From Melioribacteraceae bacterium (GTDB lineage Bacteria > Bacteroidota > Ignavibacteria > Ignavibacteriales > Melioribacteraceae): a stretch of DNA of 43,838 nucleotides. Positions within the stretch are counted from its first letter, which is position 1. Each line of letters opens with the position of its first letter. The DNA is taken from positions 1-43,838 of the forward strand of contig JAIOZI010000046.1 in NCBI GenBank assembly GCA_021740785.1, in the 5' to 3' direction. Under the pieces are notes generated by a model, which saw only the letters and a list, made by a program, of their open reading frames with translations, searched no databases and had not been told where the DNA came from. Shown here one piece after another: positions 39,134-43,838 of this stretch. The position numbers and the translations under genes are program-made.

Positions 39134-40918
39134 ATGAGTTTATTAAAAAAAATAATTCTTCTTTTATTACTTGTTGGTTTACTTGCAGTATTTTTATTCA
39201 ATGATAATATTAAAGAAATTGCTGCGGGTGTTTCAATACTGCTCTTCGGGATGTTGTTTCTGGAAGATGGATTTAAATCATTCACCGGCGGTACTCTCGA
39301 AAAAATACTTAAAAGCACAACAAAGACAGTTCCACGAAGTTTATCATTTGGTATAGTAAGCACTTCGCTACTTCAATCCAGCTCATTAGTTTCCATAATT
39401 ACAATTTCATTTCTTGGTGCGGGACTAATGAATTTATCAAGCGGAATCGGTGTGATTTTTGGAGCTAATTTAGGCACAACCACCGGCGCTTGGTTGATAT
39501 CAATTTTCGGATTGAAAGTTAAAATATCTTCATTTGCCTTGCCATTATTAGTTTTTGGAATAGCATTAGTCCTTCAGAAAAGCAGGTCATTGAAGGGAAT
39601 CGGATATATTATTGCCGGTATTGGTTTTTTATTTCTCGGTATACACTTTATGAAAGAGGGATTTGATTCTTTCAAAGATTCGATTGATTTGAAAGAATAT
39701 GCAATGACAGGATTTTGGGGATTAATGGTATTTACCGGATTAGGAATTGCGGCAACTGTAATAATGCAGTCGAGTCATGCAACGCTTGCAATAATTCTCG
39801 CCGCACTCTCTACTTCTCAAATCACATATGTTAATGCTTTGGCGTTGGCAATAGGTGCGAACATTGGAACGACTGTAACTGCTATTATCGGTGCAATAAG
39901 TTCAAACAGTGCAGGGAAGAGATTAGCAGGCGCACATATGATATTCAATTTTACTACAGGATTAATTGCATTAATATTTATATCTCAATTAAGATGGGCT
40001 GTTGATAATATTTCATTGCTGTTAAAAATCGGAGCTGAGGATTTTACATTAAAGTTGTCATTGTTTCATACACTTTTTAATCTCATCGGTGTGCTGCTGA
40101 TGATTCCACTCATCCAACCTATGATTTTAGTATTAAACAAAATAATTAAAGATGACACCGAGAAAGATATTTCGCAACCGAAATATATAAATGATTCCGT
40201 ATTAACAAATGTTACATCGGCAATTCCGGCTTTAGTTAATGAATCCAAACACCTTTTTGATAATGCGTTTGAGATAATCGCACACTCATTAAATATGCAC
40301 CGTGCGGATATTTTATCTGATGATAATCTAAAAGAAATTGTGCCGCGCTCTGTTAAAAATATGCGGATAAATATTGACGATCTCTATTTTAAAAAAATTA
40401 AAATAATTTACGGAAGAATTATTGAATCAGCTACTTCAGTGCAGAGTTTGAACATTTCCGAAGATGAATTAAAGAGAATTTACAAGATAAAAGTTGCAGT
40501 GAGATTAATTGTTGAGGTAGTCAAATTTTTGAAAATCATTCAACCAAACATGGCGAAATTTATTGTTTCGGAAAATGAATTGATAAAAATTGAATATAAT
40601 ACTCTGCGGAGAAAGATCGCAAAAGTAATTCGAGAAATTTATAAAGCCCAAACTTCTGAGAATCCTGAAAGTCATTTTAATAATTTGATGGAGATAAAAA
40701 CCAAATTAGAAAAGCATGATGTTATGATGAGCGGTTCGCTTGATAAATTGATACGTGAACAATCAATCACTCGTGAGATGGCAACATCTTTAATAAACGA
40801 CAGTGGAATCGTTAGAGATATTTGCACAAACCTGATTTCAATCTCAGAACTTATCTATTTGCAAACGGATCAATTTCATATAAATCAATCCGAACAAGAA
40901 GAGATGTTTCAAGGGTAA
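39134..40918 (+). CDS. Na/Pi cotransporter family protein with PhoU-like C-terminus
   Basis: This 594-aa protein has two copies of the Na/Pi cotransporter repeat in the N-terminal membrane half, each with a QSS motif (LLQSSSLVSIITISF and VIMQSSHATLAIIL). Each copy carries the following GANLGTTTGAW or GANIGTTVTAI. Residues about 370-590 are soluble and helical and resemble a PhoU-like regulatory domain. It probably takes up phosphate with sodium, with the tail adjusting activity. It is separate from the MBOAT gene by 147 bp and converges with the CPBP protease gene. Confidence 0.92.
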   Translation: MSLLKKIILLLLLVGLLAVFLFNDNIKEIAAGVSILLFGMLFLEDGFKSFTGGTLEKILKSTTKTVPRSLSFGIVSTSLLQSSSLVSIITISFLGAGLMNLSSGIGVIFGANLGTTTGAWLISIFGLKVKISSFALPLLVFGIALVLQKSRSLKGIGYIIAGIGFLFLGIHFMKEGFDSFKDSIDLKEYAMTGFWGLMVFTGLGIAATVIMQSSHATLAIILAALSTSQITYVNALALAIGANIGTTVTAIIGAISSNSAGKRLAGAHMIFNFTTGLIALIFISQLRWAVDNISLLLKIGAEDFTLKLSLFHTLFNLIGVLLMIPLIQPMILVLNKIIKDDTEKDISQPKYINDSVLTNVTSAIPALVNESKHLFDNAFEIIAHSLNMHRADILSDDNLKEIVPRSVKNMRINIDDLYFKKIKIIYGRIIESATSVQSLNISEDELKRIYKIKVAVRLIVEVVKFLKIIQPNMAKFIVSENELIKIEYNTLRRKIAKVIREIYKAQTSENPESHFNNLMEIKTKLEKHDVMMSGSLDKLIREQSITREMATSLINDSGIVRDICTNLISISELIYLQTDQFHINQSEQEEMFQG

Positions 40919-40928
40919 TTCGATAATT

Positions 40929-40952
40929 GTCCGTTGTAAAACGGTGACTTTT
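40929..40952. terminator. Possible hairpin between convergent nptA-like and CPBP genes
   Basis: CCGTT (40931-40935) and AACGG (40940-40944) form a 5-bp stem with GTAA loop, followed by TGACTTTTAT. It lies in the 32-bp gap between two stops. The stem is short, so the call is tentative. Confidence 0.4.
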
Positions 40953-41595
40953 ATAAACCAATAAAACCCGAGTAAAAATAATCGCCAAGCCCGATTGTGA
41001 ATATTAAAACCCCCCACAATCCGTGTTCGATGGAAGTTATCAGTAATGAATTACTTTTTGAATATGTATAGGCGAACATGATTCCACCCAAAGTACTTAG
41101 AACCGGTGCTGCAAAATTTCCGTAAAACAAGTGCGCTAATCCAAAACAAATTCCGTTAATTATAATTATATGGTAACGGTTACTAAAAAGTGTTTCATAC
41201 CTATGAAAGAAAAACACTCTGAAGAATAACTCTTGTGGAATCACTGACAAAACCGGGTAGAAAATTAAAGCTAGCAGCCAAAGATTTGTGTGTTCAATTA
41301 CAAATGAAAATAATTTTTCAGGTGAATGTAAACTAACCATGGTTATTAGTACTATTACACCGATTGTGAATCTCAAAATAATCAGTTTAATGTGTTTTTT
41401 AAAATTCGATTTACTTAATAATTTTGATTTATCAAAAGTCCGGTCAAAAAGAATAACCAATAGAAAAATACTTCCAAGAATTATATAAAACGGGACAATA
41501 ATTTTTTTGGTTGATTGTGCAATCAACAGCATGATGAGTGGAAGTACAATAAATACTGTGATGAATTCAACAATCAAATAGTTCCTAGATTTCAT
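40951..41595 (-). CDS. CPBP-family intramembrane metalloprotease-like protein
   Basis: This 214-aa protein has about six membrane segments. It carries the CPBP/CAAX-protease motifs with deviations. Motif 1 reads PQELFFR, with Gln121-Glu122 where the family normally has Glu-Glu, and Arg126 is kept. Motif 2 is FGLAH with His155, and motif 3 has a His191 in EHGLWG. Members of this family cleave prenylated or other membrane proteins or act in bacteriocin immunity; no such gene is adjacent. The frame is open from a TTG at 41601, but I prefer the ATG six bases downstream. One substituted acid makes full activity uncertain. Confidence 0.72.
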   Translation of the reverse strand: MKSRNYLIVEFITVFIVLPLIMLLIAQSTKKIIVPFYIILGSIFLLVILFDRTFDKSKLLSKSNFKKHIKLIILRFTIGVIVLITMVSLHSPEKLFSFVIEHTNLWLLALIFYPVLSVIPQELFFRVFFFHRYETLFSNRYHIIIINGICFGLAHLFYGNFAAPVLSTLGGIMFAYTYSKSNSLLITSIEHGLWGVLIFTIGLGDYFYSGFIGL

Positions 41596-41662
41596 ATTCA
41601 ACTTACTCAGTTCTTTGTTTTTGACCTAATTAATGGACTCCAAGTACCTGATATTCAACTTA
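41594..41662. repeat. Direct repeat ATATTCAACTTA, two copies
   Basis: The 12-bp sequence occurs at 41594-41605, overlapping the CPBP start codon, and again at 41651-41662, a period of 57 bp. It may be a regulator site pair or chance in an AT-rich gap. Confidence 0.35.
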
Positions 41663-41776
41663 TAATTTCGATAATAAATTAAATATTTACGGATTTTATG
41701 TTATTTTAAAATGATTCAAAACAACAGAATTGCAAATGAAGTAAATTAATCAATTCAAAGAAAGGACAAAATACAA

Positions 41777-41793
41777 GAGTTAATCGTTAACTC
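41777..41793. promoter_or_regulatory. Palindrome upstream of the sensor gene
   Basis: GAGTTAA-TCG-TTAACTC is a perfect 7-bp inverted repeat with a 3-base centre, ending 23 bp before the sensor ATG. It could be an operator or a leader hairpin that controls ribosome access. Confidence 0.4.
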
Positions 41794-41816
41794 AGGGTAA
41801 TTAATGAATATAAGGG

Positions 41817-43754
41817 ATGTACGTGAATACACCTAGAGCTAAATATCTCCGTAAGAAATATCATATTTTTATTTATACTTTCCTGGTTGCTGTTGTTTTA
41901 TCAATTGGAGGTTATTATTTTTATTCACATGAAGAAACTGCAATTAAGAATGAAAAAAATAATGATCTAATTGCAATCTCAAACTTAAAAATCGACCAAC
42001 TGACTCAATGGTTATATGAGCGCCGTTCCGAGGCTCACTTTTTTTCATCAAATCCAAACTTCATTAAAAATGCAATAAACCTATCGACAGGTATTAATAC
42101 TGATAATGCAGGCAACTATTTTTTGTCTCGGTTAAAGCCAATCTTTATAAGTCACGAATATGAAAACATACTCATAACCGATAAGGATAAAACAATAATC
42201 TTTGCGGTTAATTCCGAAAACAATCATATAGACGATACTTCATTTGTTATGATTGAGAAAGCATTAAGTAAAAGGGAGATTGTATTTACGGATATTTTTA
42301 AATGCGCTATAACCGGCAGGCTTATGTTAGAATTTATTGCCCCGGTATTTGATAGAAAGGGTAATCCAACTGCAGCAATTATCTTTAGAATAAATCCTAC
42401 AAAGTACCTTTATCCATTAATAAATTCTTGGCCTATGCCGAGCAAAACTGCCGAGACATTAATACTGAGAAAGGAAGGTGATTCAGCATTATTCCTTAAT
42501 GAACTCAGGCATAAAAAAAATACTGCGCTGAAGCATAAATTACAGATTATTAATAAAAATGTTCCGACGATTCAAGCTGTACTGGGAACGGAAGGAATAT
42601 TTGAAGGGACCGATTATCGCGGGGTGGATGTTCTTTCTTTTATTTCAAAGATACCAAAAACAGAATGGTTCATGATTGCAAAAGTAGATAAATCCGAAAT
42701 ATATAGTGAACTTAACTTCAAGGCGGCAGTGATTGTTTTATTCATCCTTGTGCTGATTTTATTTTCGGCAACAGGCTTATCATGGATTTATCATTACAAT
42801 CAGAGAAATTTATTTCGAGAATTATTCAGCAAGGAAAAAGAATTATCTGAATTTCACAAACAGTTTAAAACAACGCTTTACAGTATTGGCGACGGCGTAA
42901 TTACAACTGATAAAAATGGAAAAGTGAAAGAAATGAATCCGGTTGCTGAAAACCTAACAGGCTGGAAAGAGGAAGATGCGAGGGGTGAAGAATTAGAAAA
43001 GGTGTTTAATATTATAAATGAAACGACAAGAAACAAAGTCGAAAATCCTGTCGTAAAAGTTTTAAGAGAAGGTTTAGTAGTTGGACTAGCAAATCATACC
43101 TTACTTGTATCAAAGGATGGTACTGAAATTCCAATTTCAGACAGCGGTGCACCGATAAATGATGAAAAAGGAAATATTACTGGTGTTGTTCTTGTTTTCA
43201 GAGATCAGTCAGAAGAACGAAAAAAAAATAGGGAGATTTTAGAGACTACTGAACAGTTAAAGGCTTCACAACGAGTTGCAAGAATTGGTTATTATGTTTT
43301 CGATGTAAGCAAAGGGGAGTGGATAAGTTCAGAAATGCTTGATGAAATATTCGGAATTGATAATAGCCACAAACATGATTTGATTGGATGGCTCGATCTA
43401 ATTCATCCCGAGGATCGTCAAACAATGTCGGATTATTTAGTGAACCATGTGTTAAAGGAAAACAATGATTTCAATCGTGAGTACAGAATTATTAATAAGA
43501 GAACGAAAGAAATATTATGGGTCAAGGGTATTGGAAATTTGGAACATAATGATGAAGGATTCCCGGTAAAAATGTTCGGTACAATTCAAGATATTTCGGA
43601 AATGAAAATAAAAGAAGAAAAAATTCTTCAATTATCCAGGGCAGTAGAGCAAAATCCGATTTCCGTTATTATTACATCTCCGGATGGTACAATACAATAT
43701 ATTAACCCAACTTGGCAAATCGGGGGTATAAGTTGTGTAAAAACAACCACTTAA
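41817..43754 (+). pseudogene. PAS-domain membrane sensor (likely histidine kinase), broken at the 3' end
   Basis: The 645-aa frame has a first membrane segment (about 17-36), a large extracellular sensor region (about 40-300) of the Cache type by appearance, a second membrane segment (about 303-327) and two PAS/PAC domains (about 345-470 and 478-600). A third PAS begins at about 612 with NPISVIITSPDGTIQYINP, then ends abruptly with an unrelated tail (WQIGGISCVKTTT) and stops. A normal member would continue with the PAS and then HisKA and HATPase domains, which are missing. The break coincides with sequence resembling a mobile-element end, so the gene is probably interrupted; an assembly junction is an alternative. 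Without kinase domains it cannot phosphorylate by itself. Confidence 0.75.
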
Positions 43755-43838
43755 AGATTTCAGTGGTACACTACATATTTTTTGACTGCTTTTTGAGTCT
43801 CTTTACATAGAGCTGCATCATAAATTTGTTTGGCTTCT
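43721..43838. mobile_element. Possible insertion-sequence end interrupting the sensor gene (partial)
   Basis: Sensor coding similarity stops near 43712. From about 43721 the sequence reads GGGGGTATAAGTTGTGTAAAAAC. The TGTGTAAAA core resembles terminal repeats I associate with IS256-type elements. On the minus strand a short frame reaching the window edge (43760-43838) ends about 40 bp inside this boundary, as transposase genes often do. The other end is outside the window, so neither the target duplication nor the family can be confirmed. Confidence 0.4.
43760..43838 (-). CDS. Partial open frame at the window edge, possible transposase C-terminus
   Basis: Twenty-five codons on the minus strand end at TGA and read off the right edge. 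The peptide includes EAKQIYDAALCKETQKAV, loosely like the helical IY-x-A segment of mutator-type transposases, but that segment is normally internal and not the C-terminus. A chance open frame of this length is quite possible. No start is present. Confidence 0.25.
   Translation of the reverse strand, partial: EAKQIYDAALCKETQKAVKKYVVYH

Overview
The window is an AT-rich chromosomal segment of ordinary bacterial housekeeping genes. It holds 31 protein-coding genes, packed with short gaps. One more fragment of a gene or mobile element sits at the right edge. I saw no rRNA or tRNA gene, CRISPR array, plasmid or phage module. The gene set fits the Bacteroidota/Chlorobiota/Ignavibacteriota branch, most likely an Ignavibacteria-like organism. 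It includes a bifunctional nuclease with a UvrB/C tail, DUF2851, a DUF1684 lipoprotein, mreBCD-mrdA-rodA, orphan EtfAB and OmpA with an N-terminal barrel. Ribosome binding sites are often weak, and TTG starts are common (purH, rodA, the bifunctional nuclease, aroF and the CDF transporter). This placement is inference from gene content, not a phylogeny.

Left part (1-8.9 kb): a very large fusion protein joins an AMP-forming acyl-CoA-synthetase-like domain, about 780 unassigned residues and a C-terminal GNAT acetyltransferase. It is followed by pyrG, a secreted TPR protein overlapping pyrG by 4 bp, and purN. Next (8.9-18.3 kb) comes a co-oriented run of purH, the rod-shape genes mreB-mreC-mreD-mrdA-rodA, pyrF and a DUF2851 gene. 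It links de novo nucleotide synthesis with cell-wall elongation genes.

Middle part (18.3-29.3 kb): a minus-strand operon etfB-etfA-bifunctional nuclease is divergent from clpS, a YchF-like TGS GTPase and pepD, with a clear terminator after pepD. Two further minus-strand pairs follow: aroF (DAHP synthase) with tyrA (prephenate dehydrogenase with ACT domain), and mutS with a DUF1684 lipoprotein.

Right part (29.5-43.8 kb): a 1281-aa GH13 protein has an unusual region IV and a lysine-rich tail. After it come a CDF cation transporter, a second AMP-forming ligase with an atypical P-loop, an OmpA-family protein, a lone MBOAT acyltransferase, a Na/Pi cotransporter with a PhoU-like tail and a CPBP-type membrane protease. 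Last is a PAS sensor protein whose reading frame breaks inside its third PAS domain, where a sequence resembling an insertion-sequence end begins.

No obviously new multi-gene system stands out. The most unusual items are the 1605-aa ligase/GNAT fusion, the divergent GH13 protein, the second ligase's P-loop and the apparently interrupted sensor gene. Several perfect palindromes in intergenic regions may be operators or RNA hairpins.
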